Source: Anaerolineales bacterium
GTDB taxonomy: Bacteria > Chloroflexota > Anaerolineae > Anaerolineales > Villigracilaceae
Direction: 5' to 3'
Length of the DNA: 32,577 nt
Assembly (NCBI GenBank): GCA_020060235.1
Contig: JAGVAO010000110.1
Coordinates: 1-32,577, forward strand
Shown here piece by piece: positions 22,948-30,151 of the stretch; the stretch's first letter is position 1, and each line of letters starts with the position of its first letter. Position numbers and translations under genes: made by a program. Under the pieces are notes generated by a model, which searched no databases, was not told where the DNA came from, and was given only the letters and a program-made list of their open reading frames with translations.

Positions 22948-24579
22948 TTACAGGAATTTGGACAGGCGCTGCCGCTCGCTGAGGGCTTTTCCCGTATCAT
23001 CGACGGCCACGCAGGCCCCATCGATGATTCTCGTGCGGACCTTCGCCAACCCGAACTTGTTGTTGCCCAACTGGGGCGCGTCCATAATCCCGGAAGTGAC
23101 CGACTTCGCCAGGGTGGCGGCATCGGCCCAGGGGTCTGTCACCCCGGCGGGAGCCAGGCTGCGAATCGCTTCCAGCGTGGTGGCCGCTTCGGCTTTGAGT
23201 TCGTCAATACGGGCGCGGATGGCAGGGTCTTTGGTCATATCCGGCGCGCCCATGGCGTTTTGGATGGCACGGCGCACGATTTTGCTGGCTTCGATGATAT
23301 CCGGCCCGGTGGCAGCGTGGTGCGCTTCCGTATGCCCGACGATGTGCAGGATGTCGGGCTTCATTGCCATTTGCAGGTAGGTACTGGCGGCCAGGTGTCC
23401 GCGGGCGGCATCGGAGTCGAGCGGGTGAGAGAGCAGACCAATGCGGACTTGCTTCCAAATGCGGAAGCCCTCGCTGGCAAGCGGGGTAATCATCTCCATC
23501 ACCGCCAGCATTTTTGCCAAATCCATCGCATCGCTCAGGCCGGGCGGGCTGTTGAACATCAATTGGGCGATGTAATCGCGCACGCCATATTGTTTGGCGT
23601 TGTAGGCCGCCAGGAAAGCCGAGACGACGAAAATGACATCCGGCGCGTCGCGCATGCCCCAGTGATGCGGCTCATTCAGTTCGACGGGAATATCGCGCTG
23701 TCCGTAGAACGCCATGACTTCCTGGTGTTCGCGAATCGAGCCTTCCAAATCCCAGGGGCCACGTCCGTCCATCTGGTTGAACCAGTAAAGCGGGATGGCG
23801 CACCAGGCGATGTTGATGGTCTCGACATACATTTCGGCCAGTTTGATAAAGTCATCGGTGCCGGAGTAAGTGCGCAGCATCGGGAAGTTGCCGCGCCGAG
23901 AGGCTTTATACAGGGCGCGGTAATCGTCCGGGCTGCGCACGGGCACGCCACCCGCTCCCTTGCGGCGCGGGTCTTGCCGTTCAGGGTGGAAGAAATTCTC
24001 CTGCGCATCCTGGTCGATGCCGAGCGAAATGACGTCCACGGCCTGGGCCTCGGCAATCAGTTCGAGGTCGCGCAGGGTGTCTTCCATGGTCGGCAGGCCG
24101 AAGTGATGACGGATGATAGGGTAAGGGCGCTTCCATAGGATGCGGTCAACCGTGCGCTGGGGGAAGTCCTTCTCACTCAGGTCGCGGGCCGGCTGGCCTT
24201 TCAGGTAGGCCAAAACTTGCTCGGGCGACTCTGAGCCGTCGAAAATCTTGTCAAAAAATCCGCTCAGGTTTTCGGCCTTTTCGGCCACGGGCGGCGTGCC
24301 TGCGAAGGCAAACTTGACCCCGGCTTCGTGCAGTTCAGAGGCCGCTTCGGCAAATTGCCCCAGCAAGCGTTCCCCGGTTTCGGGTGTCAAGCGATAAGAG
24401 ACTCCGACCAAATCGGCTTTTTCGCGTTTGGCGGCTGCGAGCAGTTCATCCACTGGCACTGCCGGGCCAAGAAAAACGGTTTTCCACCCGGCAGTTTCTG
24501 CCAGGCGTAAAAAGTTGGAGACGCCAGCCACATGGACGCACTCGCCCAGGGCGGCGGCGACAACGGTTTTTTGGGTCAT
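22948..24579 (-). CDS. B12-dependent mutase: cobalamin-binding domain fused to a glutamate-mutase-epsilon-like barrel
   Basis: Residues 1-130 form a cobalamin-binding flavodoxin-like domain. The usual D-x-H-x-x-G is C14-V-H16-V-A-G19, keeping the cobalt-ligand histidine, followed by V-G-V-S-Y at 58-62 and F-A-G-T-P near 92. Residues about 155-525 read as a TIM barrel resembling GlmE (methylaspartate mutase epsilon). Recalled points of similarity include GIMDAP with N-N-K near 497-508, a late R-x-R-I-I-D-G, and Arg236 in L-R-T-Y-S-G-T-D. GlmS and GlmE are normally separate chains, so the fusion with the B12 domain first is unusual. Several GlmE substrate residues seem changed. GGAAGGAG precedes ATG 24579, three bases after the upstream dehydrogenase stop. 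The substrate is unknown. Confidence 0.78.
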   Translation of the reverse strand: MTQKTVVAAALGECVHVAGVSNFLRLAETAGWKTVFLGPAVPVDELLAAAKREKADLVGVSYRLTPETGERLLGQFAEAASELHEAGVKFAFAGTPPVAEKAENLSGFFDKIFDGSESPEQVLAYLKGQPARDLSEKDFPQRTVDRILWKRPYPIIRHHFGLPTMEDTLRDLELIAEAQAVDVISLGIDQDAQENFFHPERQDPRRKGAGGVPVRSPDDYRALYKASRRGNFPMLRTYSGTDDFIKLAEMYVETINIAWCAIPLYWFNQMDGRGPWDLEGSIREHQEVMAFYGQRDIPVELNEPHHWGMRDAPDVIFVVSAFLAAYNAKQYGVRDYIAQLMFNSPPGLSDAMDLAKMLAVMEMITPLASEGFRIWKQVRIGLLSHPLDSDAARGHLAASTYLQMAMKPDILHIVGHTEAHHAATGPDIIEASKIVRRAIQNAMGAPDMTKDPAIRARIDELKAEAATTLEAIRSLAPAGVTDPWADAATLAKSVTSGIMDAPQLGNNKFGLAKVRTRIIDGACVAVDDTGKALSERQRLSKFL

Positions 24580-24582
24580 ACT

Positions 24583-25707
24583 TTACACTCCTTCCATGAA
24601 ATACTTTAGAGTGGCCCGGTAAAGGGCGCGCTCGAAATATTCACCATCCAACGATAATTCATCATAACCCCGCTCGAAAAGAACTTCAATCAATGGTTCC
24701 ATCTGACTGGCATAATGGTCCATGCAGGCCTCCGGGTGAACGCCCGGCCACGAATAGCAAGTTACCGTGGTGCGGCGGTTTTTGCTGGGGATGCTTGCCG
24801 GCACAGTTTTGTCCCAGTTGGGGTCGGCAGGGTCAAAAATATACTGGTCAAGGCTGCCCTGCGGAATCCCCTCGATGCCGCGCACCACCGGCGGGTCAGC
24901 GCCCAGAGTGTACGGGTCAACCGCCAGGTCGGCGATGACCGCGTGTTCGGGCAGCCAGGCAATCCAATCATTGGGGATGACCGGCTGGCTGGTATCGCGC
25001 CGCTGGGTGGCATCGACCAGGATGTCGGCCTGGCCCATCAACGATTGCATGGATTGCGGATTGGTGGTGATACTCCGCCCGACCGAAATCGCCAGGGCGC
25101 CCAATCCACCGCCGGCAATATGGTCGTTGTTACGTTCGATATTGCCCAGTTTGGTGGCCGCATCGATGGCATATTTGCCCACCATACCGGTACCCAGAAC
25201 CAGGACCTGGAGCGGACGTCCAGAAGGACTCACAAGGCCGGGCCAGCGTTTTTCAAGCACATCGAAGGCGGCTTCCAGGCCGTTCCAGGCAACCGCCTGC
25301 ATATTTTCAATCAAGCGAATATTGCCGTCATTGGCAACACTATCCATCGAAATTGCCTTAATTCCCAGGTCGGCCAGCCGCTGTACCCGGCGCGGGCGGG
25401 TCGGAAAGTGCAGCATCGAGAAAAGAATGCCGCCAGGCTTCATCGACTGCAACTCATCCGGCTTGGGCGAACGTAAAATCAAAACAACATCCTGCTGGTA
25501 AGCGCCCTGCTGGTTGGTTTTGTGAATCAGGGGGTGGGCGCGTTTGTAATGTTCGAATGTATACCCTGAACGAGAGCCATAACCTTCTTCAATGTAAACA
25601 TGCACGCCCAAAGAGGCAATAAACTGTACAAAATCGGGCAAAAAGACTCGCTTTTCACCGGCTTCATTGCGCATTCGGGGCAAGCCCAATGTCTTTGGAA
25701 CTGTCAT
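24583..25707 (-). CDS. AlaDH/PNT-type amino-acid dehydrogenase paralogue A
   Basis: This 374-residue protein of the alanine dehydrogenase/transhydrogenase/saccharopine dehydrogenase (Lys1-type) superfamily has an N-terminal domain with G-E-K-R20-V-F-L-P and LILR79SP, then His100 in S-M-L-H-F-P. The dinucleotide site is G172-T-G-M-V-G177, and Asp264 lies in A-V-D-P. Arg20, His100 and Asp264 match the substrate-binding and catalytic Arg, His and Asp of alanine dehydrogenase. The catalytic lysine is replaced by Arg79. Its ATG directly follows the TAA of paralogue B, with about 46% identity by hand count over the first 150 residues. The pair may form a heteromer. It probably oxidises or forms an amino or imino (opine-like) acid; the exact substrate is unknown. 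Confidence 0.8.
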   Translation of the reverse strand: MTVPKTLGLPRMRNEAGEKRVFLPDFVQFIASLGVHVYIEEGYGSRSGYTFEHYKRAHPLIHKTNQQGAYQQDVVLILRSPKPDELQSMKPGGILFSMLHFPTRPRRVQRLADLGIKAISMDSVANDGNIRLIENMQAVAWNGLEAAFDVLEKRWPGLVSPSGRPLQVLVLGTGMVGKYAIDAATKLGNIERNNDHIAGGGLGALAISVGRSITTNPQSMQSLMGQADILVDATQRRDTSQPVIPNDWIAWLPEHAVIADLAVDPYTLGADPPVVRGIEGIPQGSLDQYIFDPADPNWDKTVPASIPSKNRRTTVTCYSWPGVHPEACMDHYASQMEPLIEVLFERGYDELSLDGEYFERALYRATLKYFMEGV

Positions 25708-26856
25708 TTATGCTCCATCCTTTCCGTTTTTTGAAATCCAGTTCGAGAGCATCGCGCGGGAAAGCGCGCGCTCGAGAAATTTTCCTTTGCTGTTGATATT
25801 TTGCACCCCGCCCTTCTCTATCAGGGCGCGAATCAGAGGGCGAATTTGGTCGCCATATAACTGCATACATTCTTTTGGATGAATACCTGGCCAGGAATAA
25901 CACGAGACCGAATAGCGCCGATTCTGGGTGGAAACACAGCCTGGCACGCGGTCAAAAGCCGGGTCGTCCGGCCCAAAAACATACTGGTCCAGATTCCCCT
26001 GCGGCATCCCCTCGATGCCCTTGACCTCGTTGGGCCCGTCGGGCGTGCAACTGTACGGGTCGACCGACAAATCGAGCAAAACCGCATGTTCGGGCATCCA
26101 GGCAATCCACTGGTTGGGGATGACGACTTTGCTGGCATCTGGCCGCTGGGTGGCATCGACCAGGATGTCGGTACGACCCAGCAAGTCGCGCATGACGGCC
26201 TCGTTGTAGGTCAGGTCGTAGTCAATTGCAGTAACCTGCACCCCGGGTACACCGCGCCCCGCCAGCGCCCGCCAGAGCGCAACATCGCCATAACGACTGG
26301 CGGCCTGGACAGCATGAACCCCAACCGCTCCCACGCCCATCACCGTGACATGGATGGGATTGCGCGAAGGACTCTCGAGCCCCGGAGCCGGATATAGCCG
26401 CTGCAAGACGCGAAAAGCGACTTCCAGGCCGTTCCAGGCAACGGAGTGCAGGTTCTCAACCATGCGGCGACCGACGTCATCCTTTATCGAATCCAGCGAA
26501 ATCGACTCAACGCCAAGTGAGCGCAAGAGTTCCACCCGTGCCGGACGGGTGGGATAGTGCATCATCGAGATAATGCAGGCGCCGGGCTTGAGCAGGCGCA
26601 GGTCTCTTTCGAGCGGGCAGCGCAAAACAAGCACATAATCCTGCTCGTAAATTTCTGTGTGCGATGCAAACGTCACTTTTGGGGCAATGGCGCGATAATC
26701 GGCCTCGGAAAAGCCCATTGCCGAACCATAGCCATATTCCAGGAAAACCTGCGCGCCCATGCGCTCGAGCCGAGCGACAAACTCGGGCAGGAAATCACGC
26801 TTCTCGCCAAATTCGACGTGCATGCGCGCCAATCCAAAAGTGATGGGTTTGTCCAT
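25708..26856 (-). CDS. AlaDH/PNT-type amino-acid dehydrogenase paralogue B
   Basis: This 382-residue tandem paralogue of the next gene has the same landmarks at nearly the same positions: G-E-K-R20-D-F-L-P, L-R79-C-P, S-M-M-H100-Y-P-T-R-P, G174-V-G-A-V-G179 and Asp266 in S-V-D-P. Both copies share Arg where alanine dehydrogenase has its catalytic lysine, and both share the C-terminal C-Y-S-W-P-G-(V/I)-H-P block, so they form a distinct subfamily. The loop after the dinucleotide site differs: about 195-215 is an insertion-like segment unlike copy A. That suggests divergent substrate or cofactor use, or division of labour in a complex. AGGAGG precedes the ATG. It is the first enzyme gene after the LacI regulator (19 bases). 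Confidence 0.8.
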   Translation of the reverse strand: MDKPITFGLARMHVEFGEKRDFLPEFVARLERMGAQVFLEYGYGSAMGFSEADYRAIAPKVTFASHTEIYEQDYVLVLRCPLERDLRLLKPGACIISMMHYPTRPARVELLRSLGVESISLDSIKDDVGRRMVENLHSVAWNGLEVAFRVLQRLYPAPGLESPSRNPIHVTVMGVGAVGVHAVQAASRYGDVALWRALAGRGVPGVQVTAIDYDLTYNEAVMRDLLGRTDILVDATQRPDASKVVIPNQWIAWMPEHAVLLDLSVDPYSCTPDGPNEVKGIEGMPQGNLDQYVFGPDDPAFDRVPGCVSTQNRRYSVSCYSWPGIHPKECMQLYGDQIRPLIRALIEKGGVQNINSKGKFLERALSRAMLSNWISKNGKDGA

Positions 26857-26875
26857 TTTGCCTCCTGTAAGATGC

Positions 26876-27892
26876 TCACGCCCCGGTGGATGCGCGCAGC
26901 AAAAGCCGGGGAGTCAGGGCCAGGCAGTTTTGTTGTACGGGTCGATTGGCGAGGCGAAGCGCCAACGCCTGTACAAGGGTCTGGGCAATCTGGTGAATCG
27001 GGATGTCAAGGGTGGTCAGCGGCGGACGGGTATGCGCCGAAGCGGAGACGCCGTCAAACCCCGCCACGGCCACTTCGCGGCCAATAACCAGGCCGAGGTC
27101 GTGCATGGCGTGTAACGCGCCAAATGCGATTTCATCGTTCAGGCAGATGAGCGCGTCCGGTGGGTTGGACAGCCAGCGCAGGCGGCGGGCCTCCTGGTAA
27201 CCGCCGGCAGCGCTCAGTTCGCTCTCGACCACCAGGTCAGGGTCAAAGTCCAGGCCACAGTGCGCCAACCCCTGACGGTATCCGGCCAGGCGCGCCACTT
27301 GAATCTTCAGGTCTTGCGGGCCGCCAATAAAGGCCAGGCGGCGAAACCCCTGCCGATGGATGTGCTCCACCAGCGCGGCCACCCCGCCCGTATTATCCAC
27401 TTCGACATGCGGGTACTCAATCCCGTCCAGTGAATTTTCCATGCCCACAAACGGAATCTGGTTTTCGTGCAGGTAACGTACGCGCCAATCGCTCAAACGA
27501 ATACGGTTGAGAATAAAACCATCCACTTTTTGCGAGCGCACCCAGTCGCGGTACAACTCTTTTTCGCGCTCCAGGCTGCTGCCGGCCGTCGAAATTAGTA
27601 AGTCGAGGCGATGGCGGGGCGTTTCGTCGCCCAAACCAACCAGGAATTCAGAGAAAAATGCTTCGCTGAACCCCGGCGTGCCGGCCGGAAGGATGTAACC
27701 AATCGCATCGGTTTTCTGGCGGCGCAGTTGACGCGCTGCGCGGTTGGGAACGTAGCCCATCTCCTGGGCTGCATCCAAAACCCGCTGGCGCGTCTCAATC
27801 GAAATATCAGAATAACCGTCCAAAGCGCGTGATACAGCCGCAATGGACAGATTAAGGTGTTCGGCTATCTGGCGAATGGTGACTTTCTTCAT
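26876..27892 (-). CDS. LacI-family transcriptional regulator
   Basis: The 338-residue regulator has the family N-terminal helix-turn-helix and hinge (VTIRQIAEHLNLSIAAVSRAL, then G-Y-V-P-N-R-A-A-R-Q-L). A periplasmic-binding-protein-like effector domain follows (about 62-335), with F-I-G-G-P-Q-D and A-V-A-G-F-D-G signatures. It is the first gene of a tightly spaced operon. A perfect 22-bp palindrome with central CG overlaps its start codon, so it probably represses itself and the downstream enzymes. Most LacI proteins sense sugars, but the downstream genes are amino-acid enzymes; the inducer could be an amino-acid or opine derivative. Inducer identity is not visible. Confidence 0.93.
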   Translation of the reverse strand: MKKVTIRQIAEHLNLSIAAVSRALDGYSDISIETRQRVLDAAQEMGYVPNRAARQLRRQKTDAIGYILPAGTPGFSEAFFSEFLVGLGDETPRHRLDLLISTAGSSLEREKELYRDWVRSQKVDGFILNRIRLSDWRVRYLHENQIPFVGMENSLDGIEYPHVEVDNTGGVAALVEHIHRQGFRRLAFIGGPQDLKIQVARLAGYRQGLAHCGLDFDPDLVVESELSAAGGYQEARRLRWLSNPPDALICLNDEIAFGALHAMHDLGLVIGREVAVAGFDGVSASAHTRPPLTTLDIPIHQIAQTLVQALALRLANRPVQQNCLALTPRLLLRASTGA

Positions 27893-27912
27893 AACTTAAA
27901 CGTTTAAGTTAT
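27891..27912 (-). promoter_or_regulatory. LacI-type operator overlapping the regulator start codon
   Basis: A perfect 22-bp palindrome has the form AACTTAAACG mirrored about a central CG, as in LacI/GalR/CcpA-family operators. Its left end supplies the A and T of the LacI ATG. It overlaps the predicted transcription start from the adjacent -10 box, an arrangement that fits autorepression. Confidence 0.85.
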
Positions 27913-27919
27913 GATACCA
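27911..27919 (-). promoter_or_regulatory. Extended -10 promoter for the LacI-led operon
   Basis: On the minus strand, TGG precedes TATCAT (27911-27916), an extended -10. The predicted start is near 27904, inside the palindromic operator, leaving about a 12-base leader before the LacI ATG. No good -35 box is seen. Confidence 0.45.
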
Positions 27920-27937
27920 CAAAAAATATCCCCGACT

Positions 27938-29098
27938 TTATCCCGATAACAACTTTGCCAACCCGCCAACCAGGGCGTCAATATCCTCCTGCGTATTGTA
28001 TGCCTGCACCGAAATGCGCGCAAAATTCCTGCCCTGCCATTGAACCAGCGGAATTTCCACTCTGTGTTCATCATAAAGCCGCGACTTGAGAACCGCCAAA
28101 TCGATGCCCGCCGGGAGCGGCGCGACAGCCATCTGGCTGTAAAAGTCAGAATCCAGCGGGCATACAGGTGCCATCCCGGTCAGGTTGCAGACGCGCTCGA
28201 CCGCCTGCCGCAAGAGTTGGCGGCAATTGCGGCGGACATCGTCCCAGCTATGCTGTGACATAAATTCAATTGCGTCTGGAACAGTCAACGCCGCCGAGGG
28301 GTCTTTCGTGCCTGTCCACTGCAAAATATCGATAAAGCGTGAGCCCGTTCCGGGCTGCCCGTCGTTGCCGCCGTAGCCCCAACTGACCACCAGCGGCGAG
28401 ACCAAAGACTGAACCTCGCGCCGGGCATGGAGAAAAGCCGCGCCTTTGGGGGCCAGCATCCACTTGTGGCAATTCCCAGTATAGAAATCCGCGCCAACCT
28501 CGGCCAGGTCCAGGTCGATTTGGCCGGGGGCATGAGCGCCGTCTACAATCGTGAGAATCCCCTGCTGGCGCGCAAGCCGACAAATCTCCTCGACCGGCAG
28601 GCGCAGGGCCGTCGGTGAGGTGATATGGCTCAAGTAAATTACCCTGGTACGCGGCGTCACGCCCGACCAAACCTGTTCGACCACCTTCCCCGCCGAAACA
28701 ACGGGCAAATCGATTGGCTGGCGAATATATTTCGCCCCTGTCTTGGCGCACACAAACTGCCAGGTGTAATCGCAGGCTCCGTATTCATGGTCGGTCGACA
28801 AAACTTCATCGCCGGGTTGCAGGTCGAGCGAACGGGCAACGACGTTGACGCCGTGCGTGGCATTGGGCACATAGACCAGGTCGTCAACATCGACATTAAG
28901 GTATGCCCCCAGCGCCACGCGCGACTCCTTCAACAACTGGTCATGCTCACGCCCAAGAAAAAGCACCGGCTGGTTTTCCAACCGGCGCTGCCACTTCTGG
29001 TATGAGTCGAACACCGGCGCAGGACAGGCCCCAAAAGAACCGTGATTCAGGAAGTGAATATCAGGGTCGAGAAGAAAATGTTGTTTTAGATTGTTCAC
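27938..29098 (-). CDS. Class V PLP-dependent aminotransferase/epimerase-like protein (isopenicillin N epimerase-like)
   Basis: This fold-type I PLP enzyme of 386 residues belongs to the class V group that includes isopenicillin N epimerase, cysteine desulfurases and ergothioneine EgtE-type lyases. Visible are F-L-N-H-G-S-F-G near the N-terminus, N-A-T-H-G-V-N-V in the cofactor phosphate region, L-S-H-I-T-S-P-T, V-D-G-A-H-A-P-G-Q with the pyridine-contacting Asp, and PLP lysine Lys212 in N-C-H-K-W-M. Translation starts at GTG 29098. It is 45 bases upstream of the LacI start on the same strand, so it may feed the amino-acid operon but lies outside the operator. The reaction could be racemisation, transamination or C-S lysis; the sequence does not decide. 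Confidence 0.85.
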   Translation of the reverse strand: MNNLKQHFLLDPDIHFLNHGSFGACPAPVFDSYQKWQRRLENQPVLFLGREHDQLLKESRVALGAYLNVDVDDLVYVPNATHGVNVVARSLDLQPGDEVLSTDHEYGACDYTWQFVCAKTGAKYIRQPIDLPVVSAGKVVEQVWSGVTPRTRVIYLSHITSPTALRLPVEEICRLARQQGILTIVDGAHAPGQIDLDLAEVGADFYTGNCHKWMLAPKGAAFLHARREVQSLVSPLVVSWGYGGNDGQPGTGSRFIDILQWTGTKDPSAALTVPDAIEFMSQHSWDDVRRNCRQLLRQAVERVCNLTGMAPVCPLDSDFYSQMAVAPLPAGIDLAVLKSRLYDEHRVEIPLVQWQGRNFARISVQAYNTQEDIDALVGGLAKLLSG

Positions 29099-29239
29099 AA
29101 TTCACCCATCGCCGTACTTAAAATATCGCTCACGCATCCCGTCACCTTGTGTGAAAAAAATCATAAAATTGACTTTTCGATAAAAATCCCTACCATTGAT
29201 TATAAGCAACTCCACCGACCCCAAAAAAGCGAGGTTTTC

Positions 29240-30151
29240 ATGAATGAATTCATTAATTATAAGCAATCTCATGAATTCAAAAAAACTGACAATAACAAGA
29301 ATAACAACAATGGATGTTTGAAGCGTGTTGTTGCTGCCATCTTAATCATTGCGGTACTGCTTATCTTGGCTTCATTTGCCATCCCTTACATGGCTTATTA
29401 TGCGATAATTTTTATAACTTTTTATACTATTTTTGCGCTAATTGTTGTGGCTCTTGCCGCAATATTAATCAAATCCAAAAAGGAGTCAGAAAAAAACAGA
29501 GGCGATGGTATAGATGACAACCAATCTATACCAAAGGCATCAAGCGACAGTAAAGTCAATCGGCCGACTCCCCCGGAAACAAGCAATCCGAGCCTGTTAA
29601 AAGTCGCAATTATGTCGGGGATTATTGGGATTATTGTCGCCTTTATCTTCGTGCATCGAGAAAACGCTGGAGTAAATGTTAATTGGAAATACCTTCCCAA
29701 GCCTGACGATTCACCAATAGAGGAAATCTTATCAGACCAATCCTTTGTAGTGGTAAAAACTCAATCAGGGAATCGTCTCATTGCAAGACATGCTCTTTGC
29801 TATGAATATTGCTGGGATGATAACTTTAGTCGCTGGGCGTTCAAGGAAGAAGAGGCAGTCAATGACCCATCATGCGCTGCCAGGTCTTTGCCAAAGCAGC
29901 CACCGGATAAGCAAACCGGGGAGGAATATATATTCAGGCAATGTAAGCATGGGGCCGTTTACGAGACGCGAATTGTTGTTGCAGAAGACGGGGGACTTTG
30001 GGTTTGGTACAAGTTAATTGAATCTACCCTAAATGTTGTTTTTCGCTCAATATTTACGTATGGATTCTTCGCAGCGCCAGCCTTTGCATTAGTCGGCGTG
30101 CTGCTTTATAAAGGTGTAAATAAATTCAGGGTGTGGATGATGTATAGCTAA
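29240..30151 (+). CDS. AT-rich orphan membrane protein
   Basis: This 303-residue protein is not recognised. A very polar Asn/Lys-rich N-terminus (about 1-30) is followed by two long membrane segments (about 32-80), a charged stretch, a third segment near residues 126-142, a soluble part with two Cys pairs (about 190-235), and a last segment near 268-290. Base composition is clearly more AT-rich than both flanks and codon choice is different, which suggests recent transfer. The start at 29240 is chosen for GAGG five bases upstream. An in-frame TTG at 29147 would add 31 residues. Its stop overlaps the stop of the convergent formate dehydrogenase gene. Confidence 0.65.
   Translation: MNEFINYKQSHEFKKTDNNKNNNNGCLKRVVAAILIIAVLLILASFAIPYMAYYAIIFITFYTIFALIVVALAAILIKSKKESEKNRGDGIDDNQSIPKASSDSKVNRPTPPETSNPSLLKVAIMSGIIGIIVAFIFVHRENAGVNVNWKYLPKPDDSPIEEILSDQSFVVVKTQSGNRLIARHALCYEYCWDDNFSRWAFKEEEAVNDPSCAARSLPKQPPDKQTGEEYIFRQCKHGAVYETRIVVAEDGGLWVWYKLIESTLNVVFRSIFTYGFFAAPAFALVGVLLYKGVNKFRVWMMYS

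Noticed and set aside
22948-24579. Ornithine or lysine aminomutase instead of a glutamate-mutase-like enzyme
   Set aside because: Those enzymes need a PLP lysine in the B12-containing chain and have a different domain order; no such lysine motif is apparent, while the C-terminal barrel segments resemble GlmE.
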